DNA of 64,000 nt from Ophioderma brevispina (lineage: Eukaryota > Echinodermata > Ophiuroidea > Amphilepidida > Ophiodermatidae). The stretch lies in NCBI GenBank assembly GCA_023653785.1, contig JAMKCH010011908.1, forward strand, positions 20,444 to 84,443, written 5' to 3'. Shown in pieces: positions 22,615-33,745 of this stretch; within the stretch, counting starts at the first letter, position 1; each line of letters starts with the position of its first letter. Below the pieces are notes generated by a model. It saw nothing but the letters and a program-made list of their open reading frames with translations, had not been told where the DNA came from and ran no database searches. Both the position numbers and the translations under genes were made by a program.

Positions 22615-23567
22615 TAGGGGTGGGCAAGTTACAACTTTTTAAAAAAACGAGTGGATTCTATGGCCATTTTGACTCCTGGAAAAGAATCTAGCAAGCTTTT
22701 TCACTGAAGATAAATTTTTGGGTTGGTTCCAGGGATTTTAATTTTTGTACATAAAGTCAATGGGATTTTGAGGTTAAATTAATTATTTGCCAATATTTGC
22801 CACATGCAAACTAATGACAACTATGTAACATGCACATGTGCTAGGTATATTGCTTCCCTTTGTAAAACCATATGTTTCCAAAATAACCAAGTTCATGATT
22901 GTCTAGAATAAAGAAAAAATGTCTTTACCTTGCAGAGGGTGTGTAGTCACTCATTAGCACAGCTACAGCTTTCACCTACTGGTTTAAATTATTTATAGAA
23001 ACAGGAATATACCTCTTTACACACAATGAGTTGTCTGCTACTATACATGTTAATAATAGTACCACACATGCACATGCTGGTATGAAAACACCCAGTACCA
23101 TTCACAGGTATTAGCAAGTTATGTAACTGGTTGCAAAGGCTTGACCTTATAACAATAGACTCCTTCAATTTTCACTCACTCTCAAACTAGTGGTCTTGCT
23201 TTGGGTTGTGTTCTTTGCATTGCCTTGCCTCAATTGAAGAGAGTTTAGGAAAAAAAATATTTTCTGCCTTTGAGAATAAATTTGCTATTTTGTTCTTTGA
23301 CAGTTATTTGCCTAAACCTATAAAGCACCTCATGGTGAGTTTCTAGCAAAATCCAGGATGAAGATCTTGTTTGTTTTTTGTTTTTCCAAAAGTAGCAGAA
23401 AAGCCCTATAGACTTCATGTACAAAACTTAAATTCCACGGAACCAACCTAAAAATTTATCTTAAGTGAAAAAGCTTGACTGATTTCATTTTCAGGAGCCA
23501 AAATGGCCATAGAATATGCTCGTTTCATATAAGATTTGTAAAAAAAGTTCATACTTGCCCACCTCTA
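22615..23567. mobile_element. Non-autonomous hAT-type transposon, 953 bp
   Basis: The termini are TAGGGGTGGGCAAGT on the left and TAGAGGTGGGCAAGT read inward from the right, the typical form of hAT ends. The inverted arms extend about 180 bp and share TTCTATGGCCATTTT, AAGCTTTTTCACT, GATAAATTTTT and GGTTGGTTCC. CTTTTAA flanks both sides (22,608-22,614 and 23,568-23,574), in line with a 7-8-bp hAT target duplication. The roughly 600-bp interior has no transposase frame, so movement would need a transposase supplied elsewhere. Confidence 0.9.
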
Positions 23568-23574
23568 CTTTTAA

Positions 23575-24150
23575 ACAAAACCCAAAGAATGGTAAATACA
23601 GTCAGTTAAGACACAAAGTATGTGAAATGTTGCATTGACTGATTACCTATTCCAATATTCCTCAGAATACAGGACTATGATGTCATCACGCCAATTAAGT
23701 ACCCATGCGTATCAAACTCAAGATGACAATAAAGGGAGTCAGCAAAATCACGATAAAAAATGTTGTAAATCCTCTGTGCATTGCATTGTAATGCTGCCCC
23801 CTATAGGTTGATGCTTACACTCCCAATTTCCACAGCAAGTGTCAGAATAAACCTGATTCGTCAAATGCTGTACAATGGAAGGCCCCAGGTTTTTTGTTTG
23901 GTCTCAAATGAATTTGGGGATTCTTCGGCATAAAGAAAGTATAAATACTGTACAAAATACCTGTTACTTTATGCTATTCTTTGCGATTATATCTGTTGTA
24001 AAAGAGAGCTTTTCCATGGCATTTGTCCATAGGACTACCTGTATTACCGTGCCATTCCACCCTTTCCATCCTTTCTGAATCGGCATCAGACACTTTACAA
24101 TTTCACATCAAAAGACCTACATCTGTCAAAAGCTAGTGTGACGAAACCTA
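23575..24150. other. No recognised feature
   Basis: AT-rich unique sequence. One 67-codon open frame at 23,875-24,078 has no recognisable motifs. Confidence 0.4.
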
Positions 24151-24267
24151 GAATGGATAATAATAAACCGCCACGCGCGGAGCCCGAAGCCGGTACTCAT
24201 AATGCGTTTTGATGGATCGTCCCCTTTTTTTGAAGATAATGCAACCTTTTATTAAAAATCAAAATGT

Positions 24268-24471
24268 GAATCGTCAACCCTCTCTGATATTCATGCTGAA
24301 ATTGGCGCCAAAACTTGCCGTCTGATTGATGCAAATGGTATTCCGTTGACACAAGATACCGGTGCTTGTGCAATTATACCATATAATGCTGACTTCGGTG
24401 GTAATTACAAAATGTTTCATTTAGAGCTGATGTCGGCTTCTATTTTTGTGTTAAAGGGACAAGTACTGTAG
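24268..24471 (+). pseudogene. Coding-like remnant of unknown origin
   Basis: A frame without an obvious start reads through segments such as ACRLID-like CRLIDANGIPLTQD, CAIIPYNADFGGN and MFHLELMSASIFVLKG before a stop at 24,469-24,471. The amino-acid mix looks like real protein rather than translated repeat, but an in-frame stop lies just upstream and I cannot assign a family. It may be a piece of an old mobile element or viral insertion. Confidence 0.3.
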
Positions 24472-24519
24472 ATAAATATATTCAAACAAAATCAGGCAAA
24501 AAATGTTTGTTTGCCGTAA

Positions 24520-24860
24520 CGGAGAAAAAATGAGGGTCGGTCGGTCCGGATTTTTTTTTTAAAGTTCACAATGTTTTACTCTAGAATGAATACAACATGC
24601 TATTATTAAAGCTTTTTTTCAATGACATAGCAAAGATCTTTTATGTTACTTGTTGTAGTTGCTTGTTGTCTTGTCTTAATATTTTTTTGTCTTTGTGTTG
24701 GTAAAAAAAAGATTTTTTTTAAAATCGTTGATGAAAATCATGGGTCGGTAGGCAGAATTTTTTATTTAGTGCGAATTTGCAAAAGATTTTTTGAGTCAGC
24801 AGATTTTAGGGTCGGTCTGGTTACAACAAGCAAACAATTTTTGGGGCCTCATCTAAAACA
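24520..24860 (+). repeat. GGGTCGGT-rich repeat
   Basis: GAGGGTCGGTCGGTCCGGAT, GGGTCGGTAGGCAGAATTTT and GGGTCGGTCTGGTT recur at roughly 150-200-base spacing among T runs. A short inverted relative (tgaccgaccccaacccc) is near 53,980. It appears to be a decayed interspersed or tandem repeat. Confidence 0.45.
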
Positions 24861-24929
24861 AACTGAAAAAAACCCATCCTACAATAATTGTTTCCACTTA
24901 TTGTGTCACCTGCCTTAAGGCAGGAAGAC

Positions 24930-25145
24930 ACATAGTGATCACTTTGTCCACTGTTGTTGTTGATGTCTGTTGATGTTGATGTGAGTTCAAATTGTAAAAT
25001 AGGCTGAAAATGTAAAATTGACCTCATTTGAAAAGTTGAAGTTCAATTGGAACCAAACTTGAATCATATGTGCAACATGGGAGCCCTCATTTGTTGATGA
25101 GGTCAAAGGTCACATACCAAGGTCAAAGGTCATGTGAGGCCAAGT
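24930..25145 (+). repeat. Interspersed repeat with AGGTCA direct repeats, copy 1
   Basis: It shares AAGTTCAATTGGAACCAAAC, the cat(g)ggga segment and GGTCAAAGGTCA with 33,590-33,740. AGGTCAAAGGTCA (two half-sites with one-base spacing, the DR1 form bound by HNF4 and RXR-type nuclear receptors) occurs twice near 25,100-25,132. In a repeated element this is more likely sequence composition than a real enhancer. Confidence 0.65.
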
Positions 25146-25369
25146 TACATCACTGCCACCATTCATTGTGCATCTGGCAGGCTTCTTTTCTAGAGCATGT
25201 GCTCAGCAACTCGCATACCATTGATTTGGTCATATTCTGTAGATAGCTTGAAAGATATTGATCTGACAACCAGTAGGTGTTTGAATATCTCAAATGTATG
25301 TAGCAGTCATAGGGAAAATACCATCTGTGCAATTTAGTTTATCAGTAGAAAAATCAGACATTCTGTACG

Positions 25370-25660
25370 TTCAAGGCATTCCATAATGTACGCCCTTAAG
25401 TTCTACATGTAACAAATTCTTTGTTATTTTTGGCTTTGGGGTTAGGGTTATTATTAGGCCATAATAAAAGAATTTGTTTCTTGTAGACATTGTGTACATT
25501 CAGGGCATCCATTTTTGAAAAATCTCTGCAATTCCATATACCCACTTCAAAGTTCTGCATGTAACAAATTCTTTTTTTATTTTTGGGCCTTAGGGTTAGG
25601 GTTGTTATTAGGCCATAAATAAAAAAAATAATTTATTTCTTGTAGACTATAAAGGGGGCT
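25370..25660 (+). repeat. Two-copy local tandem duplication, about 150 bp each
   Basis: Copies at about 25,370-25,500 and 25,500-25,655 share TACATGTAACAAATTCTTT (second: TGCATGTAACAAATTCTTT), TTAGGGTTATTATTAGGCCA-type sequence and TTTCTTGTAGAC. They carry a TTAGGGTTA motif each. Confidence 0.75.
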
Positions 25661-26310
25661 ACTTTTTTAAATCTCTCTTACTTGTATAGCTATTTGCATA
25701 AATTTGTTTGTACTTATACAAATATTTTCCTCTCCCAATATTTTCATTAAAACTAGAAACCAACGAGGTGTGATCTATCTGTTGCTGTAGTAAGTACTGA
25801 TGCAAAGGCTGCTCTATCGTCACTTTAAAATCGCTTAAAATAATGGCTGCTGATGGAACACCAGCAACGGTGATCAATCAAACTTGACCAATTTGGAGCT
25901 CCAAGTGTAAAGGCTTACTATCATTAATACTGGATGGCCAATGTAAAGGTTACATCAGGAAATTTTTAGCATAGGGAATTAAGTACTGTGGTATTGATGA
26001 AAAAGTAGTGTATTTTTTTTCCTCTTTGAATGATAAAAAACAATTGTAAGACATCATGCATGGAGATGCTTTAGAAATGAAAGAGCATGTCATGTTGGCA
26101 AAAGGACAGTTTTTCAGATTATTTTATATTAAACCTTTGCATATGAAATTCAGCCTATGTTTTATATTAAATTAAAGCAAATCGCTGTTTGTTCTCACTT
26201 TTAAGATATTTCTGCAGCCCAAAATACAGTTATAATAAGTTATATGTTAAATTTTGGTTATGCAGCTATCTGTAAAGGAGAAACGAATAACTACAGAGTA
26301 GAACCTGTTG
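25660..26310. other. No recognised feature
   Basis: AT-rich DNA without repeat partners in the window. Short frames have no motifs. Confidence 0.4.
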
Positions 26311-26575
26311 TTTTTATAACTTTGGTTCATCACCTAATAGGCAAAAAATTATTAGGCTTTTGTTTATCCACACGTGAAAATAATTCTGTTTTACATGCGG
26401 CCGATGCGCGTCTCTTGCCACCAGCGTGCGCAGTGTTACACCAGGCACTGCGTCTGCTGCAGGTTAGTGGTGCTTGCAGTTGTCAACACTATTCTATATC
26501 AATTCGCATTGTAAAGAGTCTTGCCAATTATGTTGTGAACCAATATTGGTATATATCTTCCCATTGTTCATGCCA
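26310..26575 (+). repeat. Interspersed repeat shared with 61,512-61,735
   Basis: The shared core is TTCATCACCTAATAGGCAAA, then CTTTGTTTATCCACRCGTGAAA, a G/C-rich middle and later aattcgcattgtaaagagtcttgccaatt-type sequence. A 117-codon open frame starting at 26,244 crosses it, but the repeat status argues against a gene. Confidence 0.7.
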
Positions 26576-27235
26576 CCATTGTGTCCATATTGGTTGAAGT
26601 AAGCAGATGATATGCATTTGTACCTATGGTATTATTTATATTTTAGTACCAAGGCATCAATGCCATAGTTTAAGGCACCTTCAGGACCATGGTAGATACG
26701 AATCTGGTCATTGGCATTTTGTACTGATCATTTCCCTGTTCATACATTTTTGCTTCACTCTAACCGTCCTGTATGCATCTTGGTACAACCAAGAGTTCAA
26801 TATTTGACTTTAATTCTTTAATTTCATATCTCCCGTCATCTATTGATACCACAGCTTCGAAATATAGAGCATTCTGTCAATTTTTTTATACCATCTTAAA
26901 ATATCATTTCTCATTTGTACTCAATAGAAATGACCATTTAGTTTTGAACAAATTTAGGTTTTTAAGTTCAAAATCAATCGCGCAAAGCGATCGATCAAAA
27001 ACCATCTTTGAAGGCCGGGAGTTGCAGATATTAATATAATAGCTCCTTTTGTGATGACACAATGAATTTGGTTATTTGCTTGGAAAATTAAGAATTCTGA
27101 TTTTTAGTTTCTGTCGCTGCTGTAGCTTTGTATTGTATGTTGGTCTAGCACCAGGTGAAAGCTGTACGGTCCTTTGGTCTTTTTGAAGCATGATATTTTG
27201 CTTTTTTGATAAAGTTTTGCATTGTAATTTTTGTT
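26575..27235. other. No recognised feature
   Basis: AT-rich DNA. A small palindromic spot GCGCAAAGCGATCGATC occurs near 26,980. No gene signal. Confidence 0.4.
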
Positions 27236-27460
27236 ATGAATGAGCGCAAATCTTACGAAAAACATTATGACTTAGGCAGCTTCTGCGATTACTTAAATTT
27301 TGCCCAAATTTGGGCTGAAATTGGTTGAAATTCCCAAAAAAGAGGGATAAAATCCACATTTTTTTGGCCCATATCTCCCGCTTGTTGAGCCAGGGGGCAA
27401 CTTGTCCCTGGCCCCGCCTTTCGGTATGCCCCTGGACTCTAGGGTAATAATGGCCTCCAC
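27235..27460 (-). repeat. G-rich repeat family copy (minus orientation)
   Basis: Its reverse complement matches 62,030-62,200: GGGCAACTTG or CAAGTTGCCCCC, then GATATGGrCCAAA, CCAATTT and AAATTTGGGCAAAATT in the same order. No coding content despite an open frame on the minus strand. Confidence 0.7.
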
Positions 27461-28080
27461 CCCGCTGAGATAAACCGTTTAGGGAACCTAACTCGTTGTC
27501 TATTCCATAGCTCTTCAGCTCCATACAGGCTCATGAGGTTTTTGTTTATTTCCTAGTTCGAAGGTTCTCTTCTCTTACCCATTTACCAACTGCAAGGAAT
27601 TATTCCCCAATTTCTAAATCAGCATTTTAGGTTTGCTTTGTGGCTGCGACAAAAAAGATTAGAAGTCTAATTTGTATTCATATGAACCAATCAAATGCGC
27701 TATGCAGATCGCACATCTCCGAATCAAAATAAACCCACGCTGTTCTTGAATATTTTGGTTGATTTTTCACAACCCCTCGGTCTCAGGTGTGTTCCGTATA
27801 ACATTTAGGGAATACTTGATAAATTGTAATTAGACAAAAGCTGTGTTCAGCGGCCTGATATTACATGATACCGCTACTTAAAAGTGGAACAACAACCCCC
27901 TGACACCCTCATTTGGAAAACGTTGTGTAATATGACATGATGTTTTTAACCTGTGTGTCTAATGTCTGGTTAAATATGACATGATGGGGCTGGTTTTCCT
28001 CGCCCAAAATGGACTTGTCTGTAAGCAATAATAGGCCTACATAACTTGAAAAAATGTGGGACAGTTGCACACGATATTGT
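27460..28080. other. No recognised feature
   Basis: Unique AT-rich sequence. A locally repeated phrase (taatatgacatgatg and taaatatgacatgatgg, near 27,930 and 27,970) is the only structure noticed. Confidence 0.4.
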
Positions 28081-28310
28081 CCAGTGGAGCGCAACAAGGT
28101 CATATGTGCAATAGCAGCTCCATTTGTCAGAATGTTTCCATCAAACATACTATATTCAAGTCTTTGGTCAGTGGCTCTTTGAAATGGTTCGCCAAGTGAC
28201 ACAAGTCACCTGAAGAACCATTTCACGAGCCAATGACCAGGAAAGATAATTTGAGTATCCCATTACATGGCAAGCAACAATGTATCACATGGCGCTATTG
28301 TATTTACAAT
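28080..28310 (+). repeat. Palindrome-bearing repeat, copy 1
   Basis: It contains an imperfect hairpin at 28,166-28,238 (GGTCAGTGGCTC against GAGCCAATGACC, plus GAAATGGTTC against GAACCATTTC). Its flanks also match the inverted copy at 60,425-60,640 on both sides, so the unit is about 200-230 bp and not just the hairpin. Confidence 0.8.
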
Positions 28311-28455
28311 CTTCTTGCACTCATGCAACAATATGTGCTAACTGTCAGCATGGTCCTGGTCAATGCCCAAACTTAGAAAACGGAGTATACACTGTCACTA
28401 GCCATTCTCTTTTACCGAATATAATCCGGAAGGGGCTTGAAACAATTGCATGGAG

Positions 28456-28745
28456 CTTAAAGTGACGGATGAGATGTTTTTTAAGGATACAAATTTCTCG
28501 CAATTTGCACAGAATCGGTTTGTAGACGGCCACTACCAAACGTTTCGAAGGTTATGTGGACAAACAAGTACAAAAGAAAACCCGCAAACTTTGTTTTGAA
28601 CTTGTGTGACTACCCTAATCGTCCCTATGGAAACTTATTCTTTGATTTTCTGTGCGTTGCACGCAGAAATACTAAATCATCATCTTATTACATAAAGATG
28701 TTGTATTTGGCTTGTTCACTTCAAGGTGTGATCTAATATACTGTA
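28456..28745 (+). repeat. Three-copy interspersed repeat, copy 1
   Basis: It starts CTTAAAGTGACGGATGAG and contains AGGATACAAATTTCTCGCAA, CCTATGGAAAC, TTCTGTGCGTTGCACG-type sequence, CATAAAGATGTTGTATTTGG and AAGGTGTGAT. It matches 46,690-46,980 (inverted, closest) and 50,162-50,465. All three begin at TTAAAG. No coding frame is shared. Confidence 0.85.
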
Positions 28746-29600
28746 AGATTTCAATATGTAGAACACCCGGTTCGAAACAAAACTTTAAGTGCTTTCTGGA
28801 AATGTCCTCATGTCTCTTTAATGTGAAAATTAAACAATAGAGCTTGTGGACTAAAGCTATGGTCTATGTCATTGCTCATTGAATCAATTAAAATTACAAG
28901 TATCTAGTCAAAGCCTTTTTCAAGTAGCCATGTGATGTTAGACCATTGAACGGAAGTTTGATAAAAAACAATACTTTGCTTTTCTTGTACGGCGGTTTTC
29001 CATTTGAATCTTGCTAAGCCCTCAAGATATATTTTTTTCATTTCGGTATTCACCAGCTGCCCCGATTACAAAGGCAAACTTGTTGATTTAGGACACACCT
29101 GCAACTAAATGCATCTTTTAATGTTGTATTTAAAGGTGCACAAGATAATTTCAAATAATAGGTTGGCTAAAAAAAAATAAAATCTGATTTTTGCAACTTG
29201 TGTAAAGCTTCTATCAAAAATATCGCTCTGAAAGGATTAAGCTGAGAACTGTTCTTTTGGTAACAAAATTGTGAAATTTCCATTTCCTATAGGAGCAAAG
29301 AGGAATTCAGCACCCTAGTTTCTATGGAAATTAAGACACACGGTAGTGTTCCACCAAGTTTAAGAATAACTACAAACAACACCAAAAACAGCCAAAAACT
29401 CATTAAAACCGCCATGATACAAATGACACACACCGTGAGTATTAACAGAAACAAACTTCCCTTTGTTTGACGCGCTTTTGACGGAAATAGAACTACGTGG
29501 CAATAATCATCAATAATTAACTTTAAAACCCCCGATCTCAATACACAACCAGAGCATGTATTTCAACCCACAAAGTATATTGGACACATTTCATGGGCAA
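28745..29600. other. No recognised feature
   Basis: AT-rich non-coding DNA without repeat partners in the window. Confidence 0.4.
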
Positions 29601-29620
29601 CATATGAATAAGAAAACGGA

Positions 29621-29866
29621 ATGAATGATTATAAGTACTTCAAGCGGTCACCTTATAATGATTTATTAGTTGAAAGTGGCGAAGCTCTTACAAGTGGTCT
29701 CACAGATCTACAGCCTTTATTACAAATGGATAGTAGCCAAACTTATACTAATTCAGTTAATTCTCATGATATGCCTTTTAGTGATAATATTGAAGATAAT
29801 TCACTCTATGCACAGAACAACGACGTTTTAATAACGGGGATGCTTTTTGTTCAACCTCATTACTGA
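29621..29866 (+). CDS. Hypothetical 81-residue frame in an AT-rich island
   Basis: The frame starts MNDYKYFKRSPYND and ends in FVQPHY. It is acidic and Asn/Ser-rich with an amphipathic look (GEALTSGLTDLQPLLQMDSS) and no membrane segment. A diverged, stop-containing relative lies 875 bases downstream, beginning at the same GTCTCACAGA-CTACAGCCTTT sequence (29,697 and 30,572). It has no family I recognise. It could be a fragment of an old mobile or viral element. Confidence 0.3.
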   Translation: MNDYKYFKRSPYNDLLVESGEALTSGLTDLQPLLQMDSSQTYTNSVNSHDMPFSDNIEDNSLYAQNNDVLITGMLFVQPHY

Positions 29867-30015
29867 CCCTCACTTACTATCATATCCAACAATTTGCGCT
29901 GCATGTTATAAGCTTCCTTTCCGTGGCCGAGCGTTCTAAGCGTTGGACGTTATTGATTTTACTCTTACTTTTGGATAGTCTCTTGTTGTCTTTTTCGAGT
30001 CCAGGGTACCCCACG
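29697..30015 (+). repeat. Local direct duplication, copy 1
   Basis: It matches 30,572-30,890. Shared points are GTCTCACAGA, CTACAGCCTTT, AAAATTGAAGATAATT-like sequence, TAAGCTTCCT and CATTATTGATTTTACT-like sequence followed by TTTTGGATAG. In this copy the tail (29,918-30,010) also looks tRNA-like (GTGGCCGAGCGTTCTAAGCG and TTCGAGTCC), which the second copy has lost. Confidence 0.65.
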
Positions 30016-30571
30016 CGACTTTCAGCACATTAAAATTACGCAAGAGTAAGATCATTTTCTTTAACTTAACAGGTCACCTTGGCCATTGAAGTTTATGTAA
30101 TTGAAATATAATTCATCTATAGTCAAAACTTTCCAAATCTTTCTTATATATGTATTTCGCAGTAATTCCGTTATTGTCAAGATCGGACAACATCATAGTT
30201 TTTTGGGCAGTTTGATTTTACATTAAATGCATCCTCATAAAAATACAAATGGGAATTTTTTAAAAATATATATACACACTGTTTCTTAGGACGGAAATAA
30301 GACCACAATTTATAAAATAATCAAGTTGATTTTAAAATATTTAATCGAAAATCATAAACAAAACCAGTAAACTTTATCAGAAACGACATTACAAATAATT
30401 CAGAAAAATTATCGACATTGCATATCAGCAAACAAACTAACATTTGATTATGTGACACATTTTCATGACAAGCATAATGAATTAAGAAAACGACGGAAAC
30501 CGAGTTCGAATGTTTCAAACGTTTATTTGAAACGATAATTGTTGGCAATAGGAAACTTATAAAAAAAAAAC

Positions 30572-31052
30572 GGTCTCACAGACCTACAGCCTTTTTAAAC
30601 GAAATTTAATATTGACGACATTTAGTACATTATTTATATTTATCATCATGAATGTCCTTTTAACTGCTAAAATTGAAGATAATTGACTTCATCAAAGAAA
30701 TTATGCTTAACGGATGTTTCTTTGTTTTCAACAGTACTGATCACAGTCACATACTAGCATATACAACATAAGTCAAAAGCTTAGTCTTTTGTTCTGTAAG
30801 CTTCCTCCATGGCGCCGCGGTGTAAGACATAGAGACATTATTGATTTTACTTTTTGGATAGGTCCTGTTGTTGTCAGTTGTTCGGCATTATGCTTAGGAT
30901 TCATTTCTGGTGGTCATTCTCTTTCAATTGGGGGGTTCTTAGGCGTACAAGGATGCTTTCGTCTGGTCTTTTACACGCGGTTTTCAGGATTTTTAACCAG
31001 TTTAAAGGGTTTCATGAGTGATGCTGAATGGCATCTTTTATTAAAATTATAA
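30572..31052 (+). pseudogene. Diverged second copy with an open hydrophobic frame
   Basis: The first part is a decayed copy of 29,697-30,015 with stops in the former frame. From 30,789 a different 87-codon frame is open and rich in hydrophobic residues (FWIGPVVVSCSALCLGF, then GGFLGVQGCFRLVFY), which could form membrane segments. I recognise no family and cannot show that it is expressed. Confidence 0.25.
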
Positions 31053-31059
31053 GGCTTAG

Positions 31060-31890
31060 AAATTAACAGGTTATTCCTTCATTTAATGGTCGCAATAGAA
31101 TTGATACCTGGTCTCTTGGTAAAATACGTCTTACTGAATGCAAATCAGTAACTCATTCGTTTTTTAAAACGTAAAATAACAAGTGTATATAAATCAACAA
31201 AGGAACTACCAATACATTTCCACAATTTTATGCCTTTTTATTCTATGCCCTTTTTAATTCTATCTTTGTGAAAAAAGCCTAAAATTTGCAGAACCTTAAA
31301 TCTGAATATCTCACTAACTGAAGGAGATAAAATGTCAAAAAAGCACTGAACGTTTTTAAGTATCATAAGTTTATAATATCAATTTTTGATAGCCCATGGA
31401 CTTTCAAGCTCTCCATATTTTATTATCAATATGTTAAAGACATAGACAACCAAAACAATTACCTGATATACCAGAGAAAAAAAATCGACGACTTCGTATA
31501 CTTTAATTATAAACAGTGTTCAATACTGAAATTTAACTACTTATTGTTAATAAATATATTCACCAGTGTGATAATAACTATATTCACTAGTGTTCAAAAC
31601 TTCCTAAACACTTTTGCTTTACTAATCGTTAAATCACACATCACGTTCCAGGTCACAAGCGATACAACATACAACTTATGTCATAATCACACACAACTCA
31701 ACTAAAGTATAAACTGTTCGCAGAAACAGGATTTTCCTTTGCAAATTGACCAACTTCTACTTGCACAGCTTTTTAATGTTCACAAAGAAAAGGAAATCTA
31801 CCAAAAAAACGTTGGGAACGTAAAAAACACCCAATTTTAAAAAGAATACGAGCCATATAAAGTTAATATCTAAAGTATACTCAAGTAATA
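31060..31890. other. No recognised feature
   Basis: Very AT-rich. A short repeated phrase (tatattcaccagtgtgataataac and tatattcactagtgttc, 31,555-31,595) is visible. No gene. Confidence 0.4.
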
Positions 31891-31899
31891 CTCACGTGC

Positions 31900-31995
31900 G
31901 CTCTGCCCCATTGGCACCTGGGTCCCATTTCTTTCTTCTACAATGCAAAAGAAAAAATGCCCCTTTAACCTATCAACCTCCATACAGCCTAATAT
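31900..31995 (-). repeat. Short inverted relative of 32,345-32,445
   Basis: On the minus strand it contains AAATGGGACCCAGGTGCCAA, matching AAATGGGACCAAGTTGCCAA at 32,403-32,422. Both would encode a KWD-x-x-ANGA motif, so an old coding segment seems to have been duplicated and inverted. Confidence 0.5.
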
Positions 31996-32140
31996 AAATT
32001 TATAGATTTCTGCTAGAGGCACTGATGTTAATAACCGAGTTCAAAACAGTTCCCCTCTTCTGTGAGGCCACCAGAGCAGCGGAACCTTCTTTTCGTCTTT
32101 AGTACTCTTTTTCCTACCAGAGAGAGAGGTCTCTGAATCA

Positions 32141-32468
32141 TTGGAAATAAGACCATTCTCCAACAATAAGAAATCACGCAGAAACAATGAAACTAAGCAA
32201 TATCACTTGAAACGTATTCAAGTCAGAACAAATAGCGGCCTTACAACAATAAATAGGAGTCTAATTCCAACTCACTGCCAAATAACCTTAACAGATCAAA
32301 GTGCAGTTGGAAGGAATCATTTAAATCAACAATTGGGTCTATGATGATGGTTCCTTTAATGAAATATGGACGTTCTCAACAAAGGAAATCGGAAAAGAAG
32401 AGAAATGGGACCAAGTTGCCAATGGGGCAGGAGCACTTGAGATACTTGGTGCTATTTTAGATTATTAA
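32141..32468 (+). pseudogene. Frameshifted coding-like segment, unknown family
   Basis: A frame from 32,141 to 32,344 (basic, starting MEIRPFSNNKKSRRNN) is followed in another frame by 32,325-32,468, which reads NNWVYDDGSFNEIWTFSTKE and then EKWDQVANGAGALEILGAI before a stop. The second part looks like a genuine protein C terminus. A one-base error or mutation may have separated them. The family is not recognised. Confidence 0.3.
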
Positions 32469-32469
32469 A

Positions 32470-33290
32470 CTTATATGGCTTGTACTCTTTTTAAAACTTG
32501 TGTTTGTTACGTTGCCAACGTTTGTTGGTAGATTCTGTATACAGTCACCCCTTTTGTTTCATTTTAGTATTTCTGTAGCAAATAAAAAGTAGGGGGAATC
32601 TATGAGGTCTAATCTATATGAAATACTACATATCACAGAAAATATGGATGACTTGAATCGCTGTTACACCTTTAAGCATCAACCCAAATTACACTAAATT
32701 TTGACCATTATCATACATAAACAAAATTCAAATGAAACATTGTATGAAGCTTGCTGAAAAAGGCAAGTATGAAAAGAAGCTCACAGTGGTTTCAAGAGCA
32801 GCATAGCTTTAACAATTCAAATCACAAGTGGTTTTACAAGCTCAAACCAAACATATCTTATATGTCCACAATCCACACCGCCGCATCCCACAATAGCCCA
32901 CAGCCAAAAAACGACAAGCTCAGCACCGTGGCCAAACAAACAACTCAAGCACGGAAGAGGTCAGAATTGAACTAACAACAGCATTTAATCAGAGGGCCCT
33001 GGGCTTTCGTTCCTGGGCTGTCGTTGGGTTTCAGGTGCGTGTAGTAGTCTGGTCTGTGTTTTTTTACGGTACACCTATATAGCTGGTGATATTAATTTCA
33101 TAATTATATCGCAGCTAAGTGGATGAGGATCGGTAACATTCCACGTCATTTGGGGATTGCGAGAAAAATGTGAATGCGAGGTGGCACTCAAGGGTTTGTA
33201 GCGTGGTTAGAGCATATTACATGTAAATGAACTGAGTTCAACAATCTGTGGTAGAAAAATAAGTTTGGTGTTCAGCAAATGGCATGTAAT
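32470..33290. other. No recognised feature
   Basis: AT-rich DNA, slightly less so after 32,980. No repeat partner and no gene. Confidence 0.4.
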
Positions 33291-33319
33291 TATGTCTGTT
33301 GACGGTCCACTGCTGAATG

Positions 33320-33395
33320 AGAGTCAGACAGACAGAGAGAACACAGACAGAGAGACAGACAGGCAGCAGAGCATAAGAAAGAGAGCGAGAGATGA
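33320..33395 (+). repeat. (CAGA)n-like simple repeat
   Basis: Irregular CAGA and GAGA units (cagacagacagagag, acagacagagagacagacaggcag). Confidence 0.85.
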
Positions 33396-33589
33396 AGTTC
33401 AAGCTTTTCAAACAAAATGCTTACTTCTGAATTGGCATTTGCCAATTTTGAAAAAATTAACTTTTGTGTATGTGTGTGTCTATAGTACACTACCCACTGA
33501 ACCCACTGTATTTTTAAATTGATAAAGCAAATCTGTTGTGCGTGACTGGGTGTTATGATGTGTGGATGATGGAGTCACTTAAAAGTTAA

Positions 33590-33745
33590 TTTTTTATAAA
33601 AAATCACCTCAATTGAAAATTTAAAGTTCAATTGGAACCAAACCTTGTGTCATAAGGTGCAGCATGGGATCCTATAGGCTGATGATGGTCAAGGTCACAG
33701 GCCAAGGTCAAAGGTTATTTGAGGTCGAGTTGAAATAGGCTGGCG
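33590..33745 (+). repeat. Interspersed repeat with AGGTCA direct repeats, copy 2
   Basis: It matches 24,990-25,145 in order: CACCTCAATTGAAAA-like start, AAGTTCAATTGGAACCAAAC, gcagcatggga and CCAAGGTCAAAGGTTATTTG. It is probably an old non-coding mobile element. Confidence 0.65.

Noticed and set aside
26244..26597. 117-codon plus-strand frame
   Set aside because: It overlaps a dispersed repeat whose other copy (61,512-61,735) does not keep the frame.
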